Shown: positions 1 through 8,338, counted from the first letter of the stretch. The stretch is DNA of 64,000 nt from Ignisphaera sp. (GCA_038831005.1 JAWBKZ010000002.1:124001-188000); one strand, 5' to 3'. Notes: a model not told the origin generated them from the sequence alone. Program-made: numbers and translations.

Positions 1-594
1 GGCATGAGTATCGATGAGATAAGAGAGGAGATAGAGAAACTTGAATGGATTCTTGTAACAACACCGAACCTAGATCTTGAAGAAGAAAAGAAGATAGTAG
101 ATAAGATATCCCAACTTGAAAAGAGGTTGAGAGATGCATTAATGTACCAGAGAAATATGTCAAACGTGTATTCACGATATGAAGAACTTAGCGATATTCT
201 AGACAATATAAGGAAAGAGCTTAAAACTAAATCAGAAGAAGCAAACATAATCAGAGAAAGAATAGCTCAGCTCAAAGAATTAAGGAACAAGCTCAAACAA
301 GACATAACAACTCTTGTAAATGATATAGTTGAATTAAAGAAAAAGAGAGAAGAACTGCGAAACAAAATAATGGATATAAAAAAGGCTATAAACATTAAAT
401 CTGAAGAATATAGGAACTTGATTAAGGAACTAAACAGATTGAAAGAACTTAGAGAACAAAGCAAAAAAGACATTGTAATGAGCCGTAAGAGAGAGGAAAT
501 AAAGAACAAAATTGAGCGTGGAGAAAGAATTACGCTATATGAGCTCTATATAGCTTTTAGTGAAGGAGAAGAAAAGAAGACTAAAAGTAGATAA
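1..594 (+). CDS. Archaeal coiled-coil protein (COG1340-like), 5' end outside window
   Basis: This is a highly charged protein made almost entirely of long heptad-rich helices (E/K/R/L-rich from about residue 1 to 165), so it is a coiled coil. The N-terminal EKLEW..TTPNLDLEEEK stretch and the C-terminal ERGERITLYELYIAFSEG segment resemble the second half of the archaeal COG1340 coiled-coil family, whose members are usually near 290 residues. The first ATG is at position 4 and the frame is open to base 1, so I infer that the true start lies left of the window. No enzymatic motif is visible and the cellular role of the family is not established. The next gene (tfb) is convergent. Confidence 0.7.
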   Translation, partial: GMSIDEIREEIEKLEWILVTTPNLDLEEEKKIVDKISQLEKRLRDALMYQRNMSNVYSRYEELSDILDNIRKELKTKSEEANIIRERIAQLKELRNKLKQDITTLVNDIVELKKKREELRNKIMDIKKAINIKSEEYRNLIKELNRLKELREQSKKDIVMSRKREEIKNKIERGERITLYELYIAFSEGEEKKTKSR

Positions 595-644
595 CTAGTG
601 AAAAACCGTTAAGGAACTCGCAAGACACTTTATTCTCAATTAAG

Positions 645-1529
645 CTATACGTATACTGTTATAACGATTTTATCCATTATATCTCTATACCTATTCCTTA
701 TAGTCACTTCTGTTACATTAGCAGCTTTAGCTACCTCTTTCTGTGTTTTCTTTTCATCTAAGACTATGGATGATATATATACTGTTGCTGCAGCTATTCC
801 CGCTGGATCCTTTCCCTCAGTAAGTCCATAGTTCTTTAGCATTTCTATAATTTTAGAGGATAGTATGTGCACTTTTTGGCTGAGCTTTAGGTTCGAAATT
901 ACAGATGGTACAAATATTCTAGGATCAGAATACGATTTGAAGCCGTTCACTTCTGTTTTCATGTAGACTTCTGATAGAAGTTTCCAGTACTTATCTTCAT
1001 CAATATCAAATTCTTGTAGAAGCTGTTTAGCTCTTAGAGGTAACCGATGCTTTCTTGATGCTATTACTAAAGATATAACTGCTAGAGTCTTTATATCATC
1101 TCTTTTTGGTTGAATTGAGTAGAATATCTTCTTGAGTATAATTGCTGCAGTTTCTTTAACTTGCTCAGGTATTTCTAGAAGTGCACATATATGGTTTAAA
1201 TTTGTCAGTGCTTCAACTATTTTTCTTTCATTTCTATTAACGCGGATCTTTTTGTTAAGATATCTAAGTCTTAACATTTGTGCAGTCTTTCTATAGTTAT
1301 ATATGGTGTTGCTTATTTCTTTGGTATCGATATCTGTTGTTAAACCTACATCATGAACTGCTTGAGATATAAGGCCTGTATGGGCTCTTCTTCTCCATTC
1401 ATCATGTGTAAAAGCACGCCATTCAGGTGATTGATCTATGCTATCTTCATCTATAATTTCTCCAGTATCTTCACATATTAATGCGCCTCTCTCATAATCT
1501 CTAATGACGTTATCGCATAACTGGATCAT
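645..1529 (-). CDS. tfb: Transcription initiation factor IIB (TFB) with degenerate zinc ribbon
   Basis: TFB bridges TBP/TATA DNA and RNA polymerase. The B-reader/linker signature SPEWRAF is at residues 34-40, followed by two cyclin-like repeats (about 95-185 and 195-285). The second contains the recognisable GLTEGKDPAGIAAATVYI and the HTH stretch TQKEVAKAANVTEVTIRNRY. The N-terminal ribbon is eroded: of the usual CxxC...CxxC ligands only C5 (shifted) and C19 remain, and the last ligand position is Thr22. Sulfolobus TFB1 is also degenerate here but keeps a CPPD...C arrangement. The ATG overlaps the gar1 stop by 4 nt (ATGA), so both are co-transcribed, an order also known in other Crenarchaeota. 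The first cyclin repeat is more divergent than usual. Confidence 0.93.
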   Translation of the reverse strand: MIQLCDNVIRDYERGALICEDTGEIIDEDSIDQSPEWRAFTHDEWRRRAHTGLISQAVHDVGLTTDIDTKEISNTIYNYRKTAQMLRLRYLNKKIRVNRNERKIVEALTNLNHICALLEIPEQVKETAAIILKKIFYSIQPKRDDIKTLAVISLVIASRKHRLPLRAKQLLQEFDIDEDKYWKLLSEVYMKTEVNGFKSYSDPRIFVPSVISNLKLSQKVHILSSKIIEMLKNYGLTEGKDPAGIAAATVYISSIVLDEKKTQKEVAKAANVTEVTIRNRYRDIMDKIVITVYV

Positions 1530-1813
1530 TTCCTCTTACCCTTAGTTGTGTGATGTTTCTGTTGTCTAGATCTATAGAATAGAATTGTGGAGGTTTTGAT
1601 GGATGAGAGTATCGCGTAACTTCGTGGTTTAATCACAGCATAGGCTCTATTTACAGGCCCTATTATGTCCATGATCTTACCTACATGATTACCACTTGCA
1701 TCTGTGACGATACTTCCTATATCTGGAATATCTCTACCGGCTTCAAGTTTAACCAAGATCAATTTGGATTTAGTTATTATTTCAACTGGACCTAATGAAT
1801 CAAAGGTTCTCAA
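1526..1813 (-). CDS. gar1: H/ACA RNP component Gar1
   Basis: This small beta-barrel protein (95 aa) of the H/ACA pseudouridylation particle binds the Cbf5 catalytic subunit. The family signature VGKIMDIIGPVNRAYAVIKP is present in the middle (residues about 44-63), and the basic C-terminal tail KHHTTKGKRK is typical. The start is TTG at 1813, with a GGTG Shine-Dalgarno element 4 nt upstream (AAGGTGTTACTTG); no ATG is available in the conserved N-terminal part. It is the first gene of a two-gene unit with tfb (4-nt overlap) and lies in the same direction downstream of rps8e and srp19. An H/ACA guide RNA is encoded elsewhere in this window (about 31.75 kb). Confidence 0.92.
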   Translation of the reverse strand: MRTFDSLGPVEIITKSKLILVKLEAGRDIPDIGSIVTDASGNHVGKIMDIIGPVNRAYAVIKPRSYAILSSIKTSTILFYRSRQQKHHTTKGKRK

Positions 1814-2000
1814 AGTAACACCTTATAAGACATTTAGAGTTGTTGCAGATTTAAGGTGTAAATACAGATCATATACTGTATCACTCATGAAAATTTTGGA
1901 ATTATTGGATATTATTCTGAGAATTACTTAGTCTTGAATGGCTCTATTGTGTTCATGTAAATATTACCTGCAGAGATATAACAAGATATTACCTATAATA

Positions 2001-2291
2001 TTACTTGTAGTTAGTTCTAAGCAGCTTAAGTTCTCTTGCTATATTTTTCACAATGTAATTCTTCTTGATATTTGTCTTAACGAGCACAAACCCTGTACTT
2101 CTGAACCATACTCGAGGATACTTTTTCTCGATATAACTACACTCTAACCCTAGCTTCTTGCATACTTCTAGAACTTCATCGGGTTTAGGATTATCTACAC
2201 ACATATTTGAAGGAACTCTACGTCCATACTTTCTCTTGAGCGAACAATCAAGATATGGGAGCCATATGATATGGTTCTTAACTATATCCAT
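2001..2291 (-). CDS. srp19: Signal recognition particle 19 kDa protein
   Basis: SRP19 binds helices 6 and 8 of 7S RNA and promotes SRP54 binding in protein targeting. The 96-aa length is typical of archaeal SRP19. Family features are IIWLPYLD near the N-terminus (residues 8-15), the RRVP motif (24-27), a VDNPKPDEVLEVCKKLGL helix region, and the KKYPRVWFRSTGFVLV strand. It lies 33 nt downstream of rps8e on the same strand, an arrangement consistent with a translation/targeting operon. The 7S RNA itself is not in this window. Confidence 0.92.
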   Translation of the reverse strand: MDIVKNHIIWLPYLDCSLKRKYGRRVPSNMCVDNPKPDEVLEVCKKLGLECSYIEKKYPRVWFRSTGFVLVKTNIKKNYIVKNIARELKLLRTNYK

Positions 2292-2324
2292 AAATAGATC
2301 ATCTACAGAAACCCAGATATATTT

Positions 2325-2708
2325 TTACTTCAAAAGTATTGCGTTTATTACACCATCTTGACCAGGTCTTGATATAACTTGTGCTTTACCAAGTTCTGTT
2401 TGGATTATAGCGCCTTTAACTATTATACCTCTTCTAGCGAAATCTCTATTGGATGGTGTCTCGATAACGCTAAGAATTCTGGTCCTCTTGTAGGTTTTTG
2501 ATGTGGGGTCGAACACATTAGCGTAAGCTACGTACTTCAACCTTACCTTTGTATTCCCACCTCTACATCTATCTGCAATCCTTATATCTCTAGATGAGAG
2601 AAGGGTTTCTGTCGGATAACCACCAAGTTCATACTTACGTATATCTCTATGGGGTCTTCGTTCACCTCCACTTACTTTTTTAAAATCTTTACCTTGATAT
2701 ACACCCAT
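2325..2708 (-). CDS. rps8e: 30S ribosomal protein S8e
   Basis: This is an archaeal/eukaryotic-type small-subunit protein. It begins with MGVYQGKDFKKVSGGERR, contains RIADRCRGGNTKVRLKY in the middle, and ends with GQDGVINAILLK, all characteristic of S8e. An ATG six bases further upstream (2714, adding M-Y) is also in frame; I prefer 2708 because other crenarchaeal S8e proteins start MG(F/V)YQG. It is the first gene of a minus-strand group followed by srp19. Confidence 0.95.
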   Translation of the reverse strand: MGVYQGKDFKKVSGGERRPHRDIRKYELGGYPTETLLSSRDIRIADRCRGGNTKVRLKYVAYANVFDPTSKTYKRTRILSVIETPSNRDFARRGIIVKGAIIQTELGKAQVISRPGQDGVINAILLK

Positions 2709-2820
2709 GTACATCCACCTAGATGAATCTGAAGACGTATTTGGGAATACAATGCTCTAGTAGCAAGAATAGGTTTATAAATGTAGATAGTAGTTGAAAA
2801 TAGTAGATATTTTATTCGTC

Positions 2821-2876
2821 GATATGATGAACAATGGGTCTGAATATCTGTGATGAAGCTTATGAGTGCTGAAGCT
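2821..2876 (+). ncRNA. C/D box guide sRNA candidate
   Basis: Boxes occur in the right order: C box ATGATGA at 2824-2830, D' CTGA at 2840-2843, C' GTGATGA at 2850-2856, and D CTGA at 2869-2872. The D guide (2857-2868) is exactly 12 nt, the archaeal optimum for Nop5/fibrillarin assembly; the D' guide is 9 nt. All boxes match consensus exactly. A TATA-like TTTATAAAT lies at about 2774-2782. It sits in a noncoding gap between divergent rps8e and the zinc-ribbon gene. The rRNA or tRNA target was not identified here. Confidence 0.75.
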
Positions 2877-2895
2877 CTACATCCTCTACAGCTTG

Positions 2896-2929
2896 CTTAA
2901 CAATTATGTGATCTTAACAATTATGTGAT
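2896..2929 (+). repeat. Perfect tandem duplication, 2 x 17 bp
   Basis: The 17-bp unit cttaacaattatgtgat occurs twice back to back (2896-2912 and 2913-2929) with no mismatch. It lies between the C/D sRNA and the promoter of the zinc-ribbon gene at 3030. A recent slippage duplication is the simplest explanation; a regulatory role is possible but unsupported. Confidence 0.9.
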
Positions 2930-3029
2930 TGGTTCAGTATATCTTCGGTTCACACCCCCACTGTATGTATAGAACATTACTTAGTAGAATATAAGTTTTA
3001 TAACGATTTCTGATTACGGTGATAGAATA

Positions 3030-3704
3030 ATGTTGTGTCCTTTTTGTAGCTCTACAGAATTGATATACGATTTCGATCATGGATACATTGTGTGTACGGT
3101 ATGCGGTAGTATAGCGGATACAATATTTACCGAATTCTATGAAGATTATCCAAATGAAATAAAACACGAAGTGCCCGGTTTACCGAACGTCAGAAAAGGG
3201 CTTGAGAAAAAGAGAAACAGGGTAAGAGAGATAAGAATAACGAAAATGTACATGGACGTTAAAATATACGAAAAATATGCAAAAAGAGCTAGAAAGAATG
3301 TATACGTAGATTTTGAAACAGCGATAAAGCGTGAGAAAGGGGAATTGTATTCAGGGAGGATATACCGTCACAAAGCAGACGGAAAAATTACAGAGATTCT
3401 TGATTCGGATCCGCTTGTTAAACATATACTGGATAATATAATCAATAAAGATCCTATACTTTCGTCAAGAACGCCGAGAGGTAAAATTGCTCTTGCACTA
3501 ATATTAAAACATATTATCGAAGGACATGAAATTGACTTAGATGATATATGTAGAAAAACGTCATTGAGTTCTGTACACGTGAAAAGATTAATCAATTTAT
3601 TGAAGGAGAGAATTAGTATTTCAACAATGCTTATTTCACCTACTAACGTATCTAAAAGAGAGATAATGAACATACAGGAAGGATTAGTTTATGGTGAAGT
3701 TTAG
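3030..3704 (+). CDS. TFB-like zinc-ribbon protein
   Basis: The protein (224 aa) begins with an intact TFIIB-type zinc ribbon: C3-P-F-C6 and C22-T-V-C25-G, with the spacing of TFB. It lacks the two full cyclin repeats. A basic middle region (residues 55-105) is followed by one C-terminal helical/HTH segment (about 145-200, with RTPRGKIALALILKHI and DLDDICRKTSLSSVHVKRL), resembling a single TFB cyclin/HTH. A GGTGAT Shine-Dalgarno element precedes the ATG and a TATA-like element lies near 2995-3003. By analogy with truncated crenarchaeal TFB paralogues such as Sulfolobus TFB3 it may modulate transcription initiation. That is inference; the sequence does not show that it is a TFB3 orthologue. Confidence 0.7.
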   Translation: MLCPFCSSTELIYDFDHGYIVCTVCGSIADTIFTEFYEDYPNEIKHEVPGLPNVRKGLEKKRNRVREIRITKMYMDVKIYEKYAKRARKNVYVDFETAIKREKGELYSGRIYRHKADGKITEILDSDPLVKHILDNIINKDPILSSRTPRGKIALALILKHIIEGHEIDLDDICRKTSLSSVHVKRLINLLKERISISTMLISPTNVSKREIMNIQEGLVYGEV

Positions 3705-4005
3705 TAAGGATAGCTTAGTGTGTCTACAACTCTTTCTATATTAAAGGTTTCCACATAAATCTTAAAGAGATACTCTACAATCTCTGCATATTCAGATAAT
3801 TAGCTAGATACTGCATTGAAGATCAGTAACAAAAATTATGGCTAGTTTAAGGAAGCGTAGAGATACCCATGTTTGTGTGATGGTATATTATGTGGAGAGG
3901 TTTGTGTCAAGATACTTTTGTGTAGTTAAAAGATGAGGAGCTAGACCCATCTAGATATATAAGTATATACCTTTATACCTTTTCTATTGCCTCTGGTGTA
4001 GAGAT
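3705..4005. other. Intergenic region with promoter for ChrA-like gene
   Basis: There is no open frame of note. The right end carries TATA-like runs (atatataagtatata and tttatacc, about 3955-3980) placed to drive the ChrA-like gene at 4006. I see no guide-RNA boxes with correct spacing. Confidence 0.45.
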
Positions 4006-4563
4006 ATGGGTATGGAATTAATCGAGCTATTTCTAACATTCTTGAAAATAGGTTTCGTCATGTTTGGCGGTGGCTACGCTATGATACCTATACTTAGATA
4101 CGAAGTTGTTGTAAGACATCAATGGATTTCTGAGCAAGAGCTCATAGACATAATAGCTGTAGCTGAATCCACTCCTGGACCTATAGCAGTAAATTCTGCT
4201 ACATATGTGGGGTATAAGGTTGGTGGCTTCTTAGGCGCTTTTTTAGCAACTATAGCTATCGTTTTACCTGCTTTCATGGTTATGCTAGCTATTGCTGTAG
4301 TCATCATGAAATTCTATAATAATTATCTCGTTAAAGGCATTCTTAACGGTATTAGAGGTGCTGTACTGGGGCTCATTCTATCAGCCGTGTTAATGGTTGT
4401 GAAGGGTATTGTTAAAGGCGCAGCTATAGGCAATAGTTTGGCAACTTTCTTTATAGCTATAGCTGTATTCATATGCGTAACATTCTTAGACATAGATCCA
4501 GTTATACTTATAGGTGCTTCAGCACTAATAGGACTTGTTCTTGCTCTCCTTAAAGTATGGTAG
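4006..4563 (+). CDS. Chromate transporter family protein (single ChrA domain)
   Basis: This 185-aa membrane protein has about five to six hydrophobic segments. The ChrA family signature is clear: FLKIGFVMFGGGYAMIP near residues 12-28, the IDIIAVAESTPGPIAVNSAT loop (46-65) and GFLGAFLATIAIVLPAF. Short ChrA proteins usually act in pairs encoded side by side or fused into a 400-aa protein; only one half is present here, so it may form homodimers or pair with a distant gene. The family exports chromate in bacteria, but many archaeal members have unknown anion substrates. It is monocistronic, with its own TATA box. Confidence 0.85.
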   Translation: MGMELIELFLTFLKIGFVMFGGGYAMIPILRYEVVVRHQWISEQELIDIIAVAESTPGPIAVNSATYVGYKVGGFLGAFLATIAIVLPAFMVMLAIAVVIMKFYNNYLVKGILNGIRGAVLGLILSAVLMVVKGIVKGAAIGNSLATFFIAIAVFICVTFLDIDPVILIGASALIGLVLALLKVW

Positions 4564-4671
4564 AACACATTATACTGTTTAAACATTGATGTACCAACTC
4601 CAGATGTCTATGTTTAGTCACATACTATAGATATATTACTTTAGCTAATAACGGTAGCTGGGGAAATCATA

Positions 4672-5571
4672 GTGTCTGTCGCAATAGTTAAGAACAACGA
4701 TAGCTACAGAGGTGTGCTTTCTGCTCTAAATCTTATAGCTAATGAAATCGATAAAACTTTAGATAACAGAAAAAATATTTTAGTGAAACCAAACTTTGTA
4801 TCTATCTTCAATCCGCTAAGTACTACACCTAGAGAAACTGTTGAAGCAATCATAGACTTTATCTACAACAGATACAATGTATCTGAGATAGTTATAGCTG
4901 AATCGCCCGCCATAGGATCTTTTAACCAGGCTATTGAGTTTCTAGGTTATAAGGAGCTGGCTAAAAGGTATACATCTATTGAGTTTTTAGATCTTGATGA
5001 CTATGAGCAAGAGATCATAACGCTTGAAGACGAATATCATAATCTATTTGAGGTTTCAGTATCTAAGATACTTATGGATAATCGATTCTTCAAAATCTCA
5101 GCCTGTAGAGCTAAAACACACGATACAGTTATAGTAACGTTGAGTATAAAGAACGTGGTCATGGGATCAATTAAGCGTGGATATAAATCAAGAATGCATA
5201 GAGGCTACTTCTCGATAAACTACAACATAGCGAAGCTAGCAACGAGGCTAATGCCAGATTTAGGTATAGTAGATGGTGTTGTGGCTATGGAGGGTGACGG
5301 ACCTGTTAATGGTGAAAAGAAGTGCTGGGGGGTAGTATTTGCATCAACTAATCCGGTTAATCTAGATGTTGCTACTACCTATGCTATGGGGTTCAATCCT
5401 AGTGATGTTGGTTACCTCTTCTTTTTATCCAGATGGGGTTACGGTGAAGTAGATATAAAGCGTATAAAGATCTTGGGAGAAAACATAGATACCATTAGAT
5501 CTCCCTTTAAACCACATAGATCATACAAAGAACAACTCATATGGAAAGCGTATAAAGATCTCAAGTTCTAG
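4672..5571 (+). CDS. DUF362 domain-containing protein
   Basis: The protein (299 aa) shows the DUF362 layout: an N-terminal ILVKPNFVS strand (about 37-45), an IVIAESP motif (about 78-84), the KTHDTVIVTLSIKNVVMGSI stretch (about 151-170) and a VDGVVAMEGDGPVNG loop (about 203-217). Many family members are fused to ferredoxin domains; this one has no Cys cluster. The biochemical role of DUF362 is unsettled. The start is GTG at 4672. It is followed 65 nt later by an RpiB-like isomerase in the same direction. Confidence 0.75.
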   Translation: MSVAIVKNNDSYRGVLSALNLIANEIDKTLDNRKNILVKPNFVSIFNPLSTTPRETVEAIIDFIYNRYNVSEIVIAESPAIGSFNQAIEFLGYKELAKRYTSIEFLDLDDYEQEIITLEDEYHNLFEVSVSKILMDNRFFKISACRAKTHDTVIVTLSIKNVVMGSIKRGYKSRMHRGYFSINYNIAKLATRLMPDLGIVDGVVAMEGDGPVNGEKKCWGVVFASTNPVNLDVATTYAMGFNPSDVGYLFFLSRWGYGEVDIKRIKILGENIDTIRSPFKPHRSYKEQLIWKAYKDLKF

Positions 5572-5636
5572 ATAAGTTTTAATCTAGCTTTATAATGTTT
5601 AGCTGTGTAAAGATATATTTTTCTTGGGTCAAGAAC

Positions 5637-6098
5637 ATGATTTCCTTCAACAAAAAAGTGGCCATAGGTTCAGACGATCTATATCCTATTGCGGACTTTG
5701 TAGTTGAATATCTGAGGAGCAAGGGGTTTGAGATTACGCCTATCGGATCTATTAAGACACGTAAACCAGAGCCCTGGCCTTTAGTGGGTTACGAAGTTGG
5801 TAAACTTGTTGCTTCTGGTGAAGTTTCTTGGGGTATCGTTATATGTTATACAGGTACTGGTGTATCGATAGCTGCTAATAAGGTTAAAGGTGTAAGAGCT
5901 GCTCTATGTGGAGATCCTGAGACAGCTAGAGGTGCAAGACTATGGAATGATGCTAACGTTCTAGCGTTAAGCGGTAGACTAACAACGAGCTATCTAGCTA
6001 AAGAGATACTTGATGCTTGGTTATCTGTAGAAAAACCTGATGAAAGTGAGCTCAAGAATATAGAGATGCTGATGAAGATGGATATAGAAAGGATGTAG
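5637..6098 (+). CDS. rpiB: RpiB/LacAB-family sugar-phosphate isomerase
   Basis: This is a likely aldose-ketose isomerase of the RpiB/LacAB type (ribose-5-phosphate isomerase B). Visible motifs are KKVAIGSDD at the N-terminus, the active-site CYTGTGVSIAANKVKGVRAA loop with the catalytic-type Cys, and the ARGARLWNDANVLALSGR stretch. The frame is open from 5595, but the added residues contain no family feature and a TATA-like sequence (ctttataat) sits at about 5588-5596, so I choose the ATG at 5637, giving about 153 aa, close to the family norm. The exact sugar phosphate is not certain from sequence. Confidence 0.85.
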   Translation: MISFNKKVAIGSDDLYPIADFVVEYLRSKGFEITPIGSIKTRKPEPWPLVGYEVGKLVASGEVSWGIVICYTGTGVSIAANKVKGVRAALCGDPETARGARLWNDANVLALSGRLTTSYLAKEILDAWLSVEKPDESELKNIEMLMKMDIERM

Positions 6099-6103
6099 AA
6101 GAT

Positions 6104-6805
6104 ATGTTGAATCGCTATCTATACATCGATAAGAATACCTTAGTAAAGAAACTAACACCTAGAGCTATATACACATGGATTCCAGTCCAGATAATTAGGT
6201 TTAGAGAATGTAGACCTAAAGAGCTATACATAGTTGATTGTTTCTTTCGGTCACAAGTAGACAATCCCTACATATCGTTAATTCTCTTAAGAAAACTACC
6301 TAAGAAGATAAGGATAGTAGATCAAGCGCCACTAGATGTTAAGAAGATAGTTTGCGAATGTAAAGATGTTATCATTGATTTAACCAATATTGTTAGAGAT
6401 ATAGTTGCAAAAAACTATAGCAAGCTATACAATATGTTGGATTTCATATCCGAGTATAGAGACATAGAGGTGACTACCAGGTTTTTCTTAAGGAGTAGAA
6501 AGTATGTGATAAAAGCAGAGCAGATTAAAAAAATGGATAGGAAATTAGCTGTACGTGTCACAGAAAGCCTAATGGATAGGGTGTGTCTCTACGATAAGAA
6601 GGAGAATAGAGATCTATATACACCTATAGATATAGAATACGCTTATGCCCTTATATACATAGACCCGGTTATAGGTACTTCGGGATTAGCTGTAGAAAAC
6701 AAGCTTATCGAGATAAAAACCTATATGAAATTAGTTAAGAAGCTCTCTCTAGAAAACCAATTTTCTCTAGAATCTTTAACACCTTCCTCAGATACGTATC
6801 ATTGA
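6104..6805 (+). CDS. Uncharacterised protein
   Basis: This 233-aa soluble protein does not match a family I recognise. It has alternating beta/alpha character, three Cys in the first half (residues 36, 46 and 84, plus 86) and a basic middle. It starts 5 nt after the rpiB-like stop, so the two are probably co-transcribed. Its last 71 nt overlap the 3' end of the convergent IMPase gene (tail to tail); the overlap encodes a Ser/Thr-rich tail that may be dispensable. Codon use looks like that of its neighbours. Confidence 0.65.
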   Translation: MLNRYLYIDKNTLVKKLTPRAIYTWIPVQIIRFRECRPKELYIVDCFFRSQVDNPYISLILLRKLPKKIRIVDQAPLDVKKIVCECKDVIIDLTNIVRDIVAKNYSKLYNMLDFISEYRDIEVTTRFFLRSRKYVIKAEQIKKMDRKLAVRVTESLMDRVCLYDKKENRDLYTPIDIEYAYALIYIDPVIGTSGLAVENKLIEIKTYMKLVKKLSLENQFSLESLTPSSDTYH

Positions 6806-7574
6806 AACCCACTATACAGTCGATCTTAACAGTAGTATCAAGAGGAAGCTCTAGTGGGTCTCTATAGCCAGGTATATATGCTTTAGCTCCTAGAGCTAGA
6901 GCTATCCTTAATGCTGCAACTACATCAATATTCCTAAGCTTATGTCCCCTTATATCGATAAAGACCTCGGCGTTACCTAATGCTACGCTAACTATATCTA
7001 GTGCAGCACTTCCTAAAATCCTCAAAACTTTGAATCCTTCGCAATTCTTTATATACAGTTCTAGAGCTTTAAAAGATTCATAGGAATCGAAATAACCTAA
7101 AACTATATTCTTTGGATCCCTTCTTCTCTTAATATCTGTACCTATCGCCTTAACAATACCTTCTCTATATATGTAGATCCTATTTCTAGATATTTCCGCT
7201 AATAATGCAAAAAATACATCACCTAACTTAGGAGAATCTTTTTTGCCGTTAGCTATAGCTATCGATATAGCTGACCAAGGTATATCGGCCTCGTAATTCC
7301 TACTACCATCGACAGGATCTATCATTGCAATTAGTTTTCTTTCACCATATGATTGAATGCCCCTTTCTTCACCAACTATGACTATATCTCTGAGTTCATC
7401 TTTAAGACAAGAAACTAGTGCTTCTTCTATCCTTATATCGAACTCTTTTGAGAGATCACCCCAAGGATTGACTCCTACAACTCTATCAGATGGTTCTTCT
7501 AAAACCAGTATAGATTTTGCTTTATTTACACACGAGATAACACTATATTCAATTCTATCTATATTCAAACACAT
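6735..7574 (-). CDS. suhB: Inositol monophosphatase / archaeal FBPase family phosphatase
   Basis: This Mg-dependent sugar/inositol phosphatase has the family metal-binding motifs: GEERG (about 69-73), IDPVDGSRNYE (86-96, the DPxDGxxN signature) and a C-terminal GSAALDIVSVALG...RNIDVVAA segment. Archaeal members often hydrolyse both inositol-1-phosphate and fructose-1,6-bisphosphate, so the substrate is open. The start is an ATG directly after an in-frame GTG (7577); either overlaps the stop of the upstream HAD gene, so they are translationally coupled. The 3' end overlaps the hypothetical gene on the plus strand. Confidence 0.88.
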   Translation of the reverse strand: MCLNIDRIEYSVISCVNKAKSILVLEEPSDRVVGVNPWGDLSKEFDIRIEEALVSCLKDELRDIVIVGEERGIQSYGERKLIAMIDPVDGSRNYEADIPWSAISIAIANGKKDSPKLGDVFFALLAEISRNRIYIYREGIVKAIGTDIKRRRDPKNIVLGYFDSYESFKALELYIKNCEGFKVLRILGSAALDIVSVALGNAEVFIDIRGHKLRNIDVVAALRIALALGAKAYIPGYRDPLELPLDTTVKIDCIVGFNDTYLRKVLKILEKIGFLERAS

Positions 7575-8302
7575 CACCCCAACCTCTGTAGAGCTTCCAT
7601 AACATTTTCTAAACTATTGGCCAAGAATAGACCCAGCTCAACAATCACGCTTCTCTCCTTTCTAGATCTATCTACATACATAGCCTTCATACCTGCAGAT
7701 AATGCTCCCCCAACATCTTCAGCTACACTATCACCTACATGGATAACCTTAGACACATCTACACCAATCCTTCTACAGAATTCAAAAAATATCCTTCTAT
7801 CGGGTTTAAATACACCAACTTCATCAGAATACACTTGAGTTTTAAAGTATTTGTCTAACCCTAGCACTTTAAGTACTCTTCTTGTATACATGCTTTCCCA
7901 AAGCACGTTATTTCCTATAACACCCATCATAATATCTATCGCTTTAAGCGAATTCAATGTAGGTATAACGTCGCTATATAAAATCTTAGAAACTTCTGAA
8001 GACATGTATGGAGCCTCAATTATAGAAGAGAATGCTAAATCTATAGCCTCAACCAACTGGTCATAATCTATATCCAATGCTTTAGCGAGTAGATTTCTTG
8101 ATGAGATAACGAACTTATGTACCTCTATTGTGTTATTGTTGAGTCTAGATTTCTTTACTTTTATGTATTTATCGTAGATTATTCTCTCTATAGTTAACGG
8201 GTCTTTACTAATAATCTCTGCTATGATTTCCGCTAACTTTCTGTAGACAGCCTCTATATTCAATAAAGTATTCCATACATCAAAACTTACAGCCATCAGC
8301 AT
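7574..8302 (-). CDS. HAD-superfamily hydrolase
   Basis: This is a class I HAD phosphatase (242 aa). Motif I is FDVWNTLL (about residues 6-13), the first Asp being the nucleophile; the usual second Asp is replaced by N, a variant also known in haloacid-dehalogenase-like members. Motif II is VIGNN, motif III includes the Lys of FKPDRRIF, and motif IV is VIHVGDSVAEDVGGA. A helical cap lies between motifs I and II. It forms an operon with the following IMPase (stop and start overlap), suggesting a shared phosphate-ester pathway. The substrate is unknown. Confidence 0.85.
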   Translation of the reverse strand: MLMAVSFDVWNTLLNIEAVYRKLAEIIAEIISKDPLTIERIIYDKYIKVKKSRLNNNTIEVHKFVISSRNLLAKALDIDYDQLVEAIDLAFSSIIEAPYMSSEVSKILYSDVIPTLNSLKAIDIMMGVIGNNVLWESMYTRRVLKVLGLDKYFKTQVYSDEVGVFKPDRRIFFEFCRRIGVDVSKVIHVGDSVAEDVGGALSAGMKAMYVDRSRKERSVIVELGLFLANSLENVMEALQRLG

Positions 8303-8338
8303 TTTACATCACTCAAATAATTCAACTAGCCTCTAACC

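Noticed and set aside
1938-2147. 69-codon frame on the plus strand
   Set aside because: It runs antisense to srp19 and has no protein-like conservation or ribosome-binding site.
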